Assembly: GCA_902585265.1 (NCBI GenBank)
Contig: CACICY010000005.1
Coordinates: forward strand, 1 to 49,215
DNA length: 49,215 bases
From: an uncultured Pelagibacteraceae bacterium
GTDB lineage: Bacteria; Pseudomonadota; Alphaproteobacteria; Pelagibacterales; Pelagibacteraceae
Reading direction: 5' to 3'
Every line of letters starts with the position of its first letter. The stretch's first letter is position 1. The position numbers and the translations under genes are program-made. A model generated the notes under the pieces. The model saw nothing but the letters and a program-made list of their open reading frames with translations. It was not told the DNA's origin and did no database searches. Shown here piece by piece: positions 19,675 to 30,041 of this stretch.

Positions 19675-21486
19675 CTACTTTTCCTTATTTATTTTTAATA
19701 CACCTATAAATGCCTCTTGTGGTATTTCAACCTTTCCAAATTGTTTAGCCCTTGCTTTTCCTTTTTTTTGTTTTTCAAGTAACTTTCTTTTTCTATCAGT
19801 AGCTCCACCACCATGTATTTTTGTTAAAACATCTTTTTTAAAACCTTTAATTGTCTCTCTTGCAATAATTTTTCCTCCTATTGCTGCTTGAACTGGAATC
19901 ATGAAATTATGTCTTGGAATTAAGTCTTTTAATTTTTCACATACCTCTCTTCCTGTTTTTTGAGCAAAGTCTTTATGAATCATCATAGCTAAAGCATCTA
20001 CCGGTTCTGCATTAACCAGAATACCCATTTTAACAAGATCTCCCTCTCTATGACCTATTATTTCATAATCAAAACTAGCATATCCGCTTGTCATCGATTT
20101 TAACCTATCATTAAAATCAAATACCACTTCATTTAATGGTAATTCATAATTTATAACAGCTCTATTCCCTGAGTAACTTAGATTTGTTTGAATTCCTCTT
20201 TTATCCTGACATATTTTTATTATTGGACCAAGATACTGATCTGGAGTAATAATCGTAGCTTTTATCCACGGCTCTTCAATAAATTTGATCAAACTTGGAT
20301 CTGGCAAACTTGATGGATTTTGTAAATCTTCTATTTTACCATTTTGCTTATGGATCTTATATACAACACCGGGAGTTGTGGTTAATAGATTTATATCAAA
20401 TTCTCTTTCTAGTCTTTCTGTGACGATTTCTAAATGTAAAAGACCTAAAAAACCACATCTAAAACCTAAACCTAAAGCAGATGAAGACTCGGGCTCAAAA
20501 GAAAAACTTGAGTCATTTAATTTTAATTTAGCTAATCCATCTTTTAATTTTTGATACTCAGAGCTATCGACAGGAAATAATCCACAAAAAACTACAGGTT
20601 TACTTGGTTTGAAACCAGGCAATGTCTCAGATAATGGTTTAGATGCGTCACAGATTGTATCTCCAACTTTAGTTTCTGATAAAGTTTTTATACCTGTTGT
20701 TATAAATCCAATTTCTCCAGAATTTAATTCATTTATATCTTTTGGTTTAGGTGTAAACACTCCAACCTTTTCAACAAAATACTCCTGATTAGTAGACATC
20801 ATTTTAATTTTCATATTATTTTTGATTTTACCATCGATTACTCTTACCAAAATCACTACTCCTAAATAAGTGTCATACCAACTATCTACCAATAAACACT
20901 TTAATTTTTGGTCTTTTTCACCTTTTGGACCTGGCAAAGTATGAATAATTTGCTCCAATATTTCATCAATACCTTCACCAGTTTTACCAGAACATGGTAC
21001 AGCATTAGATGTATCTATACCTATAACATCTTCAATTTGTTTATTCGTTCTATCAATGTCAGATGCTGGTAAATCAATTTTATTTAGGACTGGAATAATT
21101 TCGTGGTTAATATCGAGAGCTTGATACACATTTGCTAATGTTTGTGCTTCAACACCTTGGGTGCTATCAACAATTAATATTGAACCTTCACAAGCATATA
21201 GAGATCTACTAACTTCATAACTAAAGTCAACATGGCCAGGAGTATCTATAATGTTAAGAATATAGCTTTTTCCATCTTTAGATTTATAATTTAATTTGAC
21301 TGTCTGTGCTTTGATAGTGATACCTCTCTCTCTTTCAATATCCATTGAATCAAGAACTTGAGCTTTCATTTCTCTATCTGTTAGACCACCACACCTGTGT
21401 ATAATTCTATCTGCTATAGTTGATTTTCCATGATCAATATGAGCAATTATTGCAAAATTTCTTATATTATCAATTTCAGAAGACAT
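19675..21486 (-). CDS. lepA: Elongation factor 4 (ribosome back-translocase)
   Basis: LepA/EF4 is a translational GTPase that acts on stalled or pre-translocated ribosomes. The 603-residue protein has G1 [10 protein letters not shown]3 DTPGHVDF, G4 NKIDLP and a G5 region, followed by EF-G-like domains and the EF4-specific C-terminal domain with [20 protein letters not shown] and QEAFIGVL. Length is standard. It starts directly after the pheT stop, so it is the last gene of the thrS-infC-rpmI-rplT-pheST run. Confidence 0.97.
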   Translation of the reverse strand: MSSEIDNIRNFAIIAHIDHGKSTIADRIIHRCGGLTDREMKAQVLDSMDIERERGITIKAQTVKLNYKSKDGKSYILNIIDTPGHVDFSYEVSRSLYACEGSILIVDSTQGVEAQTLANVYQALDINHEIIPVLNKIDLPASDIDRTNKQIEDVIGIDTSNAVPCSGKTGEGIDEILEQIIHTLPGPKGEKDQKLKCLLVDSWYDTYLGVVILVRVIDGKIKNNMKIKMMSTNQEYFVEKVGVFTPKPKDINELNSGEIGFITTGIKTLSETKVGDTICDASKPLSETLPGFKPSKPVVFCGLFPVDSSEYQKLKDGLAKLKLNDSSFSFEPESSSALGLGFRCGFLGLLHLEIVTERLEREFDINLLTTTPGVVYKIHKQNGKIEDLQNPSSLPDPSLIKFIEEPWIKATIITPDQYLGPIIKICQDKRGIQTNLSYSGNRAVINYELPLNEVVFDFNDRLKSMTSGYASFDYEIIGHREGDLVKMGILVNAEPVDALAMMIHKDFAQKTGREVCEKLKDLIPRHNFMIPVQAAIGGKIIARETIKGFKKDVLTKIHGGGATDRKRKLLEKQKKGKARAKQFGKVEIPQEAFIGVLKINKEK

Positions 21487-23895
21487 CTAAGACCTAATTT
21501 TTGCTCCAGACTTACTTTCGACAGTTGAAATAATTAATTTATTAATTTTTTCAAGATCACTCTCCTCTAATGTTTTTTGAGATGACTGAATTGTTACATT
21601 GAGAGCTATCGACTTTTTGTCATTAGGAATATTTTCACCTTCATAAACATCAAAAATTTTAATTGACCTTATCAAATTTTTATCTACTGAAGATATAATT
21701 TCAATTAAATCTTGAGCCTTATAATTTTTATCTACCACAAAGGCAAAATCTCTTTCTGATTTTTGATAGTCTGAGTACTCAAAATTAGATTTTTGGTCTT
21801 TAAGTTTTATTTTATTGTCTTTTAAATGATCTAGATAAATTTCAAAACCAACTAACCCTTCAGTTTTTATATCGAGCTTTTTAATAATGTTTGGATGTAT
21901 TTCTCCAAAGTAAGCAACAGGTTCAATATCATCTTTATCAAGATAGACCGAGCCAGCTTTACCTGGATGATAATATGAAGGAGATTTGTCTCTTATAAAA
22001 AAACTTTGCTTATCATACCCAGCTTCCACTAGGGTCTGAATTACATCCTTTTTCACATCAAATACATCAACTAACCTTTCTTTTTCTTTCCAGTTTAATC
22101 TTGATATTTTTCCTGATTTTATTGCTCCAATAACTGTTAATTGTTGTCCTGGTTTTCTATCCTTAAAAATTGGTCCAATTTCAAATAGAGAAATATCTTT
22201 AAAACCTCTATCTAAATTTTTCTTTAAGTAAAAAGACAAATTTGAAAAGATTGAATTTCTTAAAACATCTAAATCTGAGCTAATTGGATTTACTATTTTT
22301 ATTTCTTTAAGATTTTCTTTAAAAAGAGTATTTATTTTCGAATCTGTAAACGACCAGGTTACGGTTTCAAAATAACCTTTTGATGCTACAGAGCGTTGTA
22401 GAAAGTGAAAGAGTTTTTGCTGTTTATTTAATGTATCTTTTATTCTAGTTTTTTCAGGCTCTAAGGTTTCTATGTTAATATATCCTTTAATTCTTACTAT
22501 TTCCTCTACTATATCAATTGGTTGAGTTATATCAGGTCTCCAAGTAGGGATTTTTAAATCCAATTCAAATTTCTTCCTAGAAATTTCAAATCCTAGATCA
22601 GTTAAAATTTCAATTACTTCTTTATCTTTTACTTTAAAACCAGTTATTTTTTCAAACAAAGATATATTGAATTTAATTTTATTTTTTTCATGCTTGGCTG
22701 TTTTTTGAATATCAAATTTACTTATTTTACCTCCACAAATTTCTGAAATAAGTTGTGCAGCTTTTGTTAGGCCTATCTCAATTGATTGAGGATCAATCCC
22801 CCTTTCAAATCTAAATTTTGCGTCTGTATCAATATTAAGTAATTTAGATGTTTTTCGAATAGATCTTGGAAGAAAATATGCAGACTCTAATAAAATATTT
22901 TTGGTATTAATTTCTGTACCAGAGCGTGTGCCTCCAATAATTCCTCCTAACCCTAAAACTCCAGAATTATCAGAAATGACACACATATCATCATCCAATT
23001 TATACTCCTTATTATCAAGAGCTTTAAAAGTTTCACCTTTTTTTGAATTTCTTACTATAATTTCATTATCAATTTTATCTGCATCATATGCGTGAAGAGG
23101 CCTATTCAAATCTAACATCACATAATTGGTAATATCAACAATTGCTGAAATTGGTTTTTGACCAAGTGATACAATTTTTTCTTTCAACCATTGTGGACTC
23201 TCTCGATTGGAAACACCCTCGATTAAACAGCTACCAAATACAGTGCAACCTTGATTTTTATCTTTTGTAATTGAAACTTTAATTTTTTGAGATCCATTTT
23301 TTTTAATATCTTTAAGTGAAATTTTTTTTAATTTACCAGCCCCAGCAGCAGCAAGATCTCTAGCTACACCTCTGACACCGAGACAATCAGGACGATTGGG
23401 CGTTATAGATAAATCAACAACTTTTTTTGTATTATTTTTAAAAAAATTTTTTCCTATTTTATCTGAATAGTGGCTTGATTTTAGTTCTGTTATTCCCTCA
23501 CTTTCTTGTGATAAATTTAACTCAGAGTCTGAGCATAACATCCCATAAGAAGTTACTCCTCTAATTTTACTTACTGTAAGTTTCATATTATTTTTTGGAA
23601 TTATTGATCCAGGACCTGCATAAACAGTCAAAAGATTTTTTTTTGCATTTGGAGCCCCACATACAACTTTAACAGTATTTTTCTCACCAATATCAACATC
23701 ACATATTCTAAGTCTGTCTGCATTGGGGTGCTTTTCAGCATTTATAATTTTTGCTACTTTGAAACTTTCTAAATCTGAACTTAAGTTATCAAAACTCTCA
23801 ACTTCAAGGCCAACATCTGTTAATTTTTCAATTAACTCATTGTCATTTTTTTTTGTATCAAGATGGTCTTTTAGCCAATCTACTGTAAATTTCAT
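21487..23895 (-). CDS. pheT: Phenylalanine-tRNA ligase beta subunit
   Basis: PheT is the large subunit of the (alpha-beta)2 phenylalanyl-tRNA synthetase, carrying tRNA binding and editing. The 802-residue protein shows the N-terminal tRNA-binding OB domain (about 40-150, with [14 protein letters not shown] and [16 protein letters not shown] elements), the B3/B4 editing domain ([19 protein letters not shown] and neighbours), the B5 domain, the synthetase-like core (about 480-680) and the C-terminal ferredoxin-like anticodon-binding domain beginning near [12 protein letters not shown]. Its ATG overlaps the pheS TGA by 4 bases (ATGA), which should keep the subunits in equal amounts. Confidence 0.97.
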   Translation of the reverse strand: MKFTVDWLKDHLDTKKNDNELIEKLTDVGLEVESFDNLSSDLESFKVAKIINAEKHPNADRLRICDVDIGEKNTVKVVCGAPNAKKNLLTVYAGPGSIIPKNNMKLTVSKIRGVTSYGMLCSDSELNLSQESEGITELKSSHYSDKIGKNFFKNNTKKVVDLSITPNRPDCLGVRGVARDLAAAGAGKLKKISLKDIKKNGSQKIKVSITKDKNQGCTVFGSCLIEGVSNRESPQWLKEKIVSLGQKPISAIVDITNYVMLDLNRPLHAYDADKIDNEIIVRNSKKGETFKALDNKEYKLDDDMCVISDNSGVLGLGGIIGGTRSGTEINTKNILLESAYFLPRSIRKTSKLLNIDTDAKFRFERGIDPQSIEIGLTKAAQLISEICGGKISKFDIQKTAKHEKNKIKFNISLFEKITGFKVKDKEVIEILTDLGFEISRKKFELDLKIPTWRPDITQPIDIVEEIVRIKGYINIETLEPEKTRIKDTLNKQQKLFHFLQRSVASKGYFETVTWSFTDSKINTLFKENLKEIKIVNPISSDLDVLRNSIFSNLSFYLKKNLDRGFKDISLFEIGPIFKDRKPGQQLTVIGAIKSGKISRLNWKEKERLVDVFDVKKDVIQTLVEAGYDKQSFFIRDKSPSYYHPGKAGSVYLDKDDIEPVAYFGEIHPNIIKKLDIKTEGLVGFEIYLDHLKDNKIKLKDQKSNFEYSDYQKSERDFAFVVDKNYKAQDLIEIISSVDKNLIRSIKIFDVYEGENIPNDKKSIALNVTIQSSQKTLEESDLEKINKLIISTVESKSGAKIRS

Positions 23896-24959
23896 CTGCT
23901 AAGGCCTCTGTAATTGGATGGTACATCTAATGGATCAAAACCAAAATGGTTAAGCCATCTATAGTCTGTCTCGAAAAAGGCTCTTAAATCATTTATACCA
24001 TACTTGAGCATTCCAAGTCTATCAATCCCGATACCAAAAGCATAACCTTGATATTCCTCAGGATTTACTTTTACATTTTTAAGTACATTGGGGTGAACCA
24101 TCCCACAACCAAGAATTTCTAGCCATTTGTCTCCTTCACCAATCACGATTTTTCCATCTTTTAATTCATAACCAATATCAACTTCTGCAGATGGCTCAGT
24201 AAAAGGAAAATGACTTGGCCTAAATCTCATTTTGATTTTATCAACTTCAAAAAATGATTTTATAAAATAATTTAAGCAGCCTTTTAGATGGCCCATATTT
24301 ATATTTTTATCAATATGAAGTCCTTCAACTTGGTGGAACATAGGGGAATGAGTTTGATCACTATCAGATCTATATGTTCTACCTGGAGCTATAATTTTAA
24401 ATGGAGGTTTCCCATTTAACATTGTTCTAACTTGAACTGGAGAAGTATGAGTTCTTAGCAACAATTCTTTATTATCATCTAAATAAAAAGTATCGTGCAT
24501 ATCTCTCGCTGGATGGTTGTCAGGTGTATTTAATGCTGTAAAATTATAATGCTCGTTCTCAATATCTGGACCCTCTTCAACACTGAAGCCAATTTCAGAA
24601 AATATTGAAGATATTTCATCTATTACTTGAGAAACAGGATGTATTTTTCCTTGATTGATTTCTCTTTCAGGTAAGGTTACATCTACTTTTTCGTTTTCAA
24701 GTTTAGAGTTAATCTCTTTTATTTCAATTTCATGAAGTTTAAAATTTATTTTTTCTTGTAGTTCGTCTTTTATTGAATTTAACTCTGATGCAAATTTTTT
24801 TCTTTCATCAGTTTGTAAAGATCCTAATGTTTTAAAAGAATTTGAAATCTGTCCATTTTTACCAAATAATTCTGTTTTAATTTGATTTACACTTTCAATA
24901 TTTAAATCAGTGTCTAATTTATTTAAGTATTCATCTTTAATTTTTTTTATATCGGACAT
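23892..24959 (-). CDS. pheS: Phenylalanine-tRNA ligase alpha subunit
   Basis: PheS is the catalytic class II subunit that activates phenylalanine. The 355-residue protein has an N-terminal coiled-coil tRNA-binding arm (about 1-90) and the catalytic domain with motif 1 around [10 protein letters not shown], motif 2 [20 protein letters not shown] and motif 3 [16 protein letters not shown]. The DMHDTFYL segment is typical of PheS. It follows rplT after 43 bases. I saw no phenylalanine-rich leader peptide or attenuator in that short gap. Confidence 0.97.
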   Translation of the reverse strand: MSDIKKIKDEYLNKLDTDLNIESVNQIKTELFGKNGQISNSFKTLGSLQTDERKKFASELNSIKDELQEKINFKLHEIEIKEINSKLENEKVDVTLPEREINQGKIHPVSQVIDEISSIFSEIGFSVEEGPDIENEHYNFTALNTPDNHPARDMHDTFYLDDNKELLLRTHTSPVQVRTMLNGKPPFKIIAPGRTYRSDSDQTHSPMFHQVEGLHIDKNINMGHLKGCLNYFIKSFFEVDKIKMRFRPSHFPFTEPSAEVDIGYELKDGKIVIGEGDKWLEILGCGMVHPNVLKNVKVNPEEYQGYAFGIGIDRLGMLKYGINDLRAFFETDYRWLNHFGFDPLDVPSNYRGLSR

Positions 24960-25002
24960 ATTCGTAGAATATTTGTTAACACTAGAAAAACAACAATGAA
25001 AA

Positions 25003-25359
25003 TTAATTTAATGCTGCTTGAGCTTTTTTAACAATAGTTTTGAATGCTTCTGGATTATCGTAAGCTATTTCAGCTAGTATTTTTCTATCTATTTTAATAC
25101 CTGTTTTGTTTAGGCCATTTATAAATTTAGAATAAGTTAATCCTTCTAATCTCACACCAGCATTGATTCTTGAAATCCATAGTGATTTAAAGTCTCTTTT
25201 TTTATTTCGTCTATCTCTGTAAGCATACTGCATGGCTTTTTCCATAGCCTGTCTTGCAGCTCTTATAGTATTTTTTCTTCTTCCCCACTGACCTTTAACA
25301 GCTTTCAATACTTTTTTATGTTTAGCCCTACTTGTTACACCTCTTTTTACTCTAGCCAT
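25003..25359 (-). CDS. rplT: 50S ribosomal protein L20
   Basis: L20 binds 23S rRNA early in large-subunit assembly. The 118-residue protein has the normal length and the characteristic basic N-terminus [18 protein letters not shown], the [25 protein letters not shown] helix, and the C-terminal [20 protein letters not shown] globular part. It starts one base after the rpmI stop. In some bacteria L20 represses this operon through leader RNA; no recognisable mimic was identified here. Confidence 0.98.
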   Translation of the reverse strand: MARVKRGVTSRAKHKKVLKAVKGQWGRRKNTIRAARQAMEKAMQYAYRDRRNKKRDFKSLWISRINAGVRLEGLTYSKFINGLNKTGIKIDRKILAEIAYDNPEAFKTIVKKAQAALN

Positions 25360-25360
25360 T

Positions 25361-25567
25361 TTATCCTCTTAGGTTATACGGCATATAAGATTTTACTATT
25401 TGACTATCTTGTTTTGACATTACCGTAGTGCCTCTTTGCTTTCTAATCTGTGAATTTGTTCTTTTTATCATACCATGTCTTTTCCCGGCCTGAGCAGTTA
25501 TTACTTTTCCTCTTGCTGAAATTTTAAATCTTTTTTTTGCTGAACTTTTTGTTTTTAATTTAGGCAT
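25361..25567 (-). CDS. rpmI: 50S ribosomal protein L35
   Basis: L35 is a small basic large-subunit protein. From the ATG at 25567 it is 68 residues starting [15 protein letters not shown], exactly where L35 proteins begin; an upstream in-frame start would add seven unneeded residues. [17 protein letters not shown] is the conserved core. The gene lies about 54 bases after infC and one base before rplT, in the standard infC-rpmI-rplT order. Confidence 0.97.
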   Translation of the reverse strand: MPKLKTKSSAKKRFKISARGKVITAQAGKRHGMIKRTNSQIRKQRGTTVMSKQDSQIVKSYMPYNLRG

Positions 25568-25621
25568 AATTTTTGAGGGGTTATACAAATATTAATATTA
25601 ATTTACAACCAGAAATAAGGC

Positions 25622-26167
25622 TTATAAAGGCTGGATAACCATGATCATTTGCTTACCATCAAACTTTGGTTGAAGTTCAACGCGTCCTATGGACTCCATA
25701 TCTTGTTTAATTTTATCCATTAACTCGTTACCTAAACTAGAATGTTGTAGCTCTCTACCCTTAAATCTAATTGTAAATTTTACTTTATCGCCTTTAGCAA
25801 TAAATTTTTGAGCGTTTTTTATTTTAAAGGTGTAATCATGAACCTCTGTAACAGGTCGTAATTTAATTTCTTTTAACTCAATCTTCTTTTGTTTTTTCTT
25901 TGCTTTGTTTGCTTTTTTTTGTGCATCATATTTATACTTTCCCATATCCATAATTTTACATACAGGAGGTTTTGCATTTGGTGCTATTTCTATTAAATCT
26001 AAACCTTGGTCTTTGGCCCTACTAATTGCATCTTGCAAATTGAGAATTCCTAAATTATCTCCATAACTGTCAATAACCTGCACATCTTGTGAAGTAATTC
26101 TTTGATTAGTTCTTGGACCTCTAGGCTTAGTTCTTTTCTGAAAGTAGTTTTGTTTAAAATCTGCCAC
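25622..26167 (-). CDS. infC: Translation initiation factor IF-3
   Basis: IF-3 binds the 30S subunit and checks start-codon pairing. The 181-residue protein has the N-domain (GPRTNQRITSQDVQVID through KYKYDAQKK), a lysine-rich linker helix (ANKAKKKQKKIELKEIKLRP) and the C-domain (HDYTFKIKNAQKFIAKGDKVKFTIRFKGRE). The start is GTG at 26167, overlapping the thrS TAG by one base, and no good Shine-Dalgarno is visible upstream. Many infC genes use rare starts so that IF-3 represses its own translation; here a GTG with poor ribosome site points to coupling with thrS, possibly with similar autocontrol. Confidence 0.96.
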   Translation of the reverse strand: MADFKQNYFQKRTKPRGPRTNQRITSQDVQVIDSYGDNLGILNLQDAISRAKDQGLDLIEIAPNAKPPVCKIMDMGKYKYDAQKKANKAKKKQKKIELKEIKLRPVTEVHDYTFKIKNAQKFIAKGDKVKFTIRFKGRELQHSSLGNELMDKIKQDMESIGRVELQPKFDGKQMIMVIQPL

Positions 26168-28083
26168 TAAATTGAAGGTGCTTTATTAAGAGCAGAGTAT
26201 TTTTTTAAGAATTTTTTTAAATCCATAGTTTCTTGTTTTTTAGAATCCAATCTTCTAATAGTTACTGTGTTGCTGTCAACTTCTTTTTTTCCACATATTA
26301 GAAGCATTGGTACCTTAGTTAATGAATGTTCTCTAATTTTATAATTTAAATTGTGATTTTTTAAATCTACTTCAGAAGAAAGTCCTACTTTTTTTAACTG
26401 ACTATTTACTTCTTTTGCATAATCATCAAAATCACTCGAGATAGGGATTACTATTGTTTGAACTGGGCAAAGCCAAAAAGGTAATTTTCCTGAATAATTT
26501 TCAATTAAAATTCCTATAAATCTTTCTAAAGATCCAAATAATGCCCTATGTAACATAACAGGAACTTTTTTGTTTCCATCGCTATCAACAAATGAAGCGC
26601 CTAGTCTACCTGGTAAATTTAAATCCACTTGTAAAGTTCCACATTGCCAGTCTCTTCCAATAGCATCTCTTAAAACAAATTCTATTTTGGGACCGTAGAA
26701 AGCACCTTCTCCTTTATTAATTGAATATTCTAGTTTTGTTGCTTTAATTGCTTCTAATAAAGCAGCCTCTGATTTATCCCAAACTTGATCGTCACCAACT
26801 CTTAACTCTGGTCGGTCAGAATATTTTAAAATTACATCTTCAAAACCCAAATCTTTATAAATTTCTAAAATTAAATTAGTTACAGTCAAACACTCTTTGG
26901 TAATTTGTTCCTCAGTACAAAAAATATGTGCATCGTCTTGAGTAAAAGCTCTAACTCTTAACAGTCCATGAAGAGCTCCAGATGGCTCATACCTATGAAC
27001 CTTTCCAAATTCTGACATTTTAAGTGGTAAATCTCTATAACTTTTTAAACCTTGATTAAAAACTTGAACGCAACCTGGACAATTCATAGGTTTTATTGCA
27101 AATACTTTTTCATCAGGTGTGGTAGATGTATACATATTGGCACCAAATTTTTCCCAATGACCAGATTTCTCCCAAAGTGAACGATCTAATATTTCTGGAG
27201 TATTTATTTCCTGATACCCTGCAGTCTCCTGTTTCATTCTCATATATGAAATAAGTTTTTGGAATAAGCTCCATCCTTTTTGATGCCAAAATACAGATCC
27301 AGGACTTTCTTCTCTGAAATGGAATAAATCCATTTCTTTTCCTATTTTTCTGTGATCTCTTTTTTCAGCCTCTTCTATCCTATTTAAATAATCGTCTAAT
27401 TCTTTTTGAGTAGACCAACTTGTTCCGTAAACTCTTTGCAGCATTTCATTATTAGAGTCACCTCTCCAGTAAGCACCTGAGACTTTTGTTAATTTAAAAT
27501 ATTTTCCAATTTTACCAGTTGAACTTAAGTGAGGACCTCTACATAAATCATGCCAATCTCCATGGAAATATAGAGACACATCTTCTCCCTCTGGAATACT
27601 TTCAATTATTTCAGCTTTATATATTTCTCCCTTTTTTTTAAAATGCTCAATTGCATCATTTCTTTTCCAGACCTCTCTGTAAGTTTTTTCATCTCGATCT
27701 ACTATTTCTTTCATTTTATTTTCAATTTTTTCTAAATCTTCTGTCGTAAAAGGTTCTTTTCTTGCAAAATCATAATAAAAACCATCTTCAATAACTGGTC
27801 CTATTGTAACTTGTGTCCCTGGAAATAATTCTTGAACTGCCATAGCAAGTATATGTGCAGTGTCATGTCTTATAGTCTCTAAACCTTCTTTATCTTTTGA
27901 TGTAAATATCTTTATTGAGGAGTCTTTAGAAATGTTATGATTTAAATCTTTTAATTCTCCATCAACGCTTATTAACAAAGCTTGCTTTGATAGAGATTTG
28001 CTAATTTTTTCTGCAACTTCAAATCCCGAAATACTTTTTTCAAAATTAATTTTTTTTCCGTCTGGTAATGTAATATTTGGCAT
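26167..28083 (-). CDS. thrS: Threonine-tRNA ligase
   Basis: ThrS charges tRNA-Thr and edits Ser-tRNA-Thr. The 638-residue protein has the N-terminal TGS domain (1-62), the editing domain with H73 and H77 (RHDTAH), a class II core with the zinc-site cysteine in KPMNCPGC, motif 2 around RYEPSGALHGLLRVRAFTQD, and motif 3 near PVMLHRALFGSLERFIGIL, then the anticodon-binding domain (about 535-638). Its ATG overlaps the stop of the preceding glycosyltransferase by one base (TAATG), an unusual partner at the head of this translation operon. Confidence 0.97.
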   Translation of the reverse strand: MPNITLPDGKKINFEKSISGFEVAEKISKSLSKQALLISVDGELKDLNHNISKDSSIKIFTSKDKEGLETIRHDTAHILAMAVQELFPGTQVTIGPVIEDGFYYDFARKEPFTTEDLEKIENKMKEIVDRDEKTYREVWKRNDAIEHFKKKGEIYKAEIIESIPEGEDVSLYFHGDWHDLCRGPHLSSTGKIGKYFKLTKVSGAYWRGDSNNEMLQRVYGTSWSTQKELDDYLNRIEEAEKRDHRKIGKEMDLFHFREESPGSVFWHQKGWSLFQKLISYMRMKQETAGYQEINTPEILDRSLWEKSGHWEKFGANMYTSTTPDEKVFAIKPMNCPGCVQVFNQGLKSYRDLPLKMSEFGKVHRYEPSGALHGLLRVRAFTQDDAHIFCTEEQITKECLTVTNLILEIYKDLGFEDVILKYSDRPELRVGDDQVWDKSEAALLEAIKATKLEYSINKGEGAFYGPKIEFVLRDAIGRDWQCGTLQVDLNLPGRLGASFVDSDGNKKVPVMLHRALFGSLERFIGILIENYSGKLPFWLCPVQTIVIPISSDFDDYAKEVNSQLKKVGLSSEVDLKNHNLNYKIREHSLTKVPMLLICGKKEVDSNTVTIRRLDSKKQETMDLKKFLKKYSALNKAPSI

Positions 28084-29237
28084 TAATTAAATAGTTTTTT
28101 GTATTCTGAATAAGTAGAAAAACACATTTTTTCAACATTAAATTTTTTAACTGCATTTTCTCTTCCATTATTACCCATTTTGCTGATTTCGTCGGGGTCC
28201 ATATTCATTACTTTAATTATTTTTTCAGATAATTCATCAGAGTTACCTGCTTCAAATAAAATACCAGTTTTTCCATCTATTATAGTTTCATTAGATCCAC
28301 CCAAATTACTCGCTACAATCATTTTTTGCATGGCTTGTGCTTCAACGGATACTCTGCCAAACGCTTCTGGTTCTATTGATGCAGAAATAACTATATCTGA
28401 AATTTTGTAGGCCAATGGCATATTTTTACAGTGGTCGATAAATCTAATTTGTTTTGTAAGTCTATATTGCTCGACAAGTCTAACAAGTTTTTTTTTGTAA
28501 AGGTCGCGCCCCTGATCATTACCAAGAATAACTGCTATAAAAGCTTCGTTGCCTAATTGAATATTTACTTTATTTAAAGCTTCTAAAAACATTTCTTGTC
28601 CTTTCCAAGCAGTGAGTCTTCCAGGTAATAAAATTATTTTTTTGCCAACAGTTAAATTCCAGGATTTGAATAAGTTATCTTCATCTTTTTCAAGAGTTGT
28701 AGACGCATCATAATAATCTGTATTAATACCACGAAAAATTGAGAGTAACTTTTTTTTATCTGACAAATATTCTGAATATTTTTCTTTAATGTGTGAAAAT
28801 ATAAAATTTGATCCTGCAATAATTAAATCTGATCTAACCATAACAGAGTTATAAAATTTTTTTATATTACTTTTGAAATTATATGTTCCATGGAAAGTAG
28901 TAACAAATTTTCTTCTAGTAATCTTTGTTGCTATTAAACATGACCAGGCTGGAGCTCTACTTCTTGCATGGACGATGTTTATCCCATTTATTAAAATAAT
29001 AACTGAAATAATTATAGAGTTTACAAGAATAAGTATTGGATTTTTAGATTGAACTGGGAGTCTTATTACTTTAACTTTTTTTTTATCAATAAATTTTAAT
29101 AATTCACCACCACTTGTTATTAAATAAGATCCAACATTATTTTCTGGTAAATAATGGGCAATATCATAGCAACCAGTTTCAGCTCCACCGTAACCTAGCT
29201 TAGGAATTACTTGTAGGACTTTTAATTTAGACTGCAT
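28083..29237 (-). CDS. Family 4 glycosyltransferase
   Basis: A 384-residue GT-B glycosyltransferase of the GT4 type. The N-terminus KVLQVIPKLGYGGAETGCYD is the typical GGAE/GGAET acceptor-domain entry; the donor domain shows LLPGRLTAWKGQEMFLEAL and the E-x7-E region EAFGRVSVEAQAM followed by VASNLGGSNETI and GKTGILFEAGN. It probably transfers a sugar to a lipopolysaccharide or lipid-linked glycan at the cytoplasmic membrane face. It is directly upstream of thrS with a one-base overlap, so transcription and translation of the thrS-infC operon may begin through it. Its start faces a divergent hydrolase gene. Confidence 0.88.
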   Translation of the reverse strand: MQSKLKVLQVIPKLGYGGAETGCYDIAHYLPENNVGSYLITSGGELLKFIDKKKVKVIRLPVQSKNPILILVNSIIISVIILINGINIVHARSRAPAWSCLIATKITRRKFVTTFHGTYNFKSNIKKFYNSVMVRSDLIIAGSNFIFSHIKEKYSEYLSDKKKLLSIFRGINTDYYDASTTLEKDEDNLFKSWNLTVGKKIILLPGRLTAWKGQEMFLEALNKVNIQLGNEAFIAVILGNDQGRDLYKKKLVRLVEQYRLTKQIRFIDHCKNMPLAYKISDIVISASIEPEAFGRVSVEAQAMQKMIVASNLGGSNETIIDGKTGILFEAGNSDELSEKIIKVMNMDPDEISKMGNNGRENAVKKFNVEKMCFSTYSEYKKLFN

Positions 29238-29279
29238 ATGGTAATAATATTATATACTTGGTCAATACAATTACTTTAT

Positions 29280-30041
29280 ATGAAAAAATATAAATTTCTA
29301 AGAATTTCTAAATATAAAAAACTAAGATATATAGCAAATAATTATAAAAAAAAACTTTACGTAGTTTTTTTGCCTGGTTTTGCATCCGATATTGACGGTG
29401 ATAAACCAAAGAAATTTTTAGAGTTTTCTATTCAAAATAAACTTGGATTTTTAGCTCTAGAATACTTTGGTCATGGAAGATCATCGGGAGAATTCACAAG
29501 AGGTAACATCACTAAATGGTCAAATGACGCGAGAATTACAATAAGTAAAATAGTTAAAAAGAATGACTTTATACTAATTGGATCTAGTATGGGCGGCTGG
29601 ATTTCTTTGTTAATGCATAGATATTATAGTTCACAAATTAAAGGTTTTTTAGGAATTGGATCTGCTCCTGAGTTTCTTACAAGAATTATGTGGAAAAAAT
29701 TTCCAAAAAAAACGAAAAGTGAAATTTTGAAAAAAGGTATTTCAAAAATTAAAAATGGTGATTATGAGTATTTAATAACAAAACAGCTAATTTTAGATGG
29801 TAAAAAAACCAGCAATAAAGTTCTTAACAGAAAATTATATAATACAAATCCTGTAACTATGATTCATGGGCAGAAGGATGAGGTGGTTCCAGTAATGTAT
29901 TCGAGAAAGGTTTTGAAAATTTTTCCTAAAGCAGAAAAAAAACTACTAGTGATAAAAAATGGAGATCATAGCCTTTCTTCAAAAAAAAATTTAAATATTA
30001 TTTGCAAAGAGTTAAAATCTATAATCAAAAAAGTTAACTAG
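29280..30041 (+). CDS. Alpha/beta hydrolase (ABHD10-like)
   Basis: A 253-residue serine hydrolase. The ATG at 29280 (KKYKFLRISK) is preferred to one at 29238, which touches the divergent glycosyltransferase start. Motifs: oxyanion-hole region FLPGFASDIDGDKP, GHGRSSGEF, nucleophile elbow GSSMGGW, acid HGQKDEVVP and catalytic histidine in GDHSLSS. The FLPGFxSDxxGxK pattern recalls ABHD10-type thioesterases/esterases (from memory). No signal peptide, so cytoplasmic. The substrate is unknown. The stop overlaps the convergent gltB by 8 bases. Confidence 0.8.
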   Translation: MKKYKFLRISKYKKLRYIANNYKKKLYVVFLPGFASDIDGDKPKKFLEFSIQNKLGFLALEYFGHGRSSGEFTRGNITKWSNDARITISKIVKKNDFILIGSSMGGWISLLMHRYYSSQIKGFLGIGSAPEFLTRIMWKKFPKKTKSEILKKGISKIKNGDYEYLITKQLILDGKKTSNKVLNRKLYNTNPVTMIHGQKDEVVPVMYSRKVLKIFPKAEKKLLVIKNGDHSLSSKKNLNIICKELKSIIKKVN

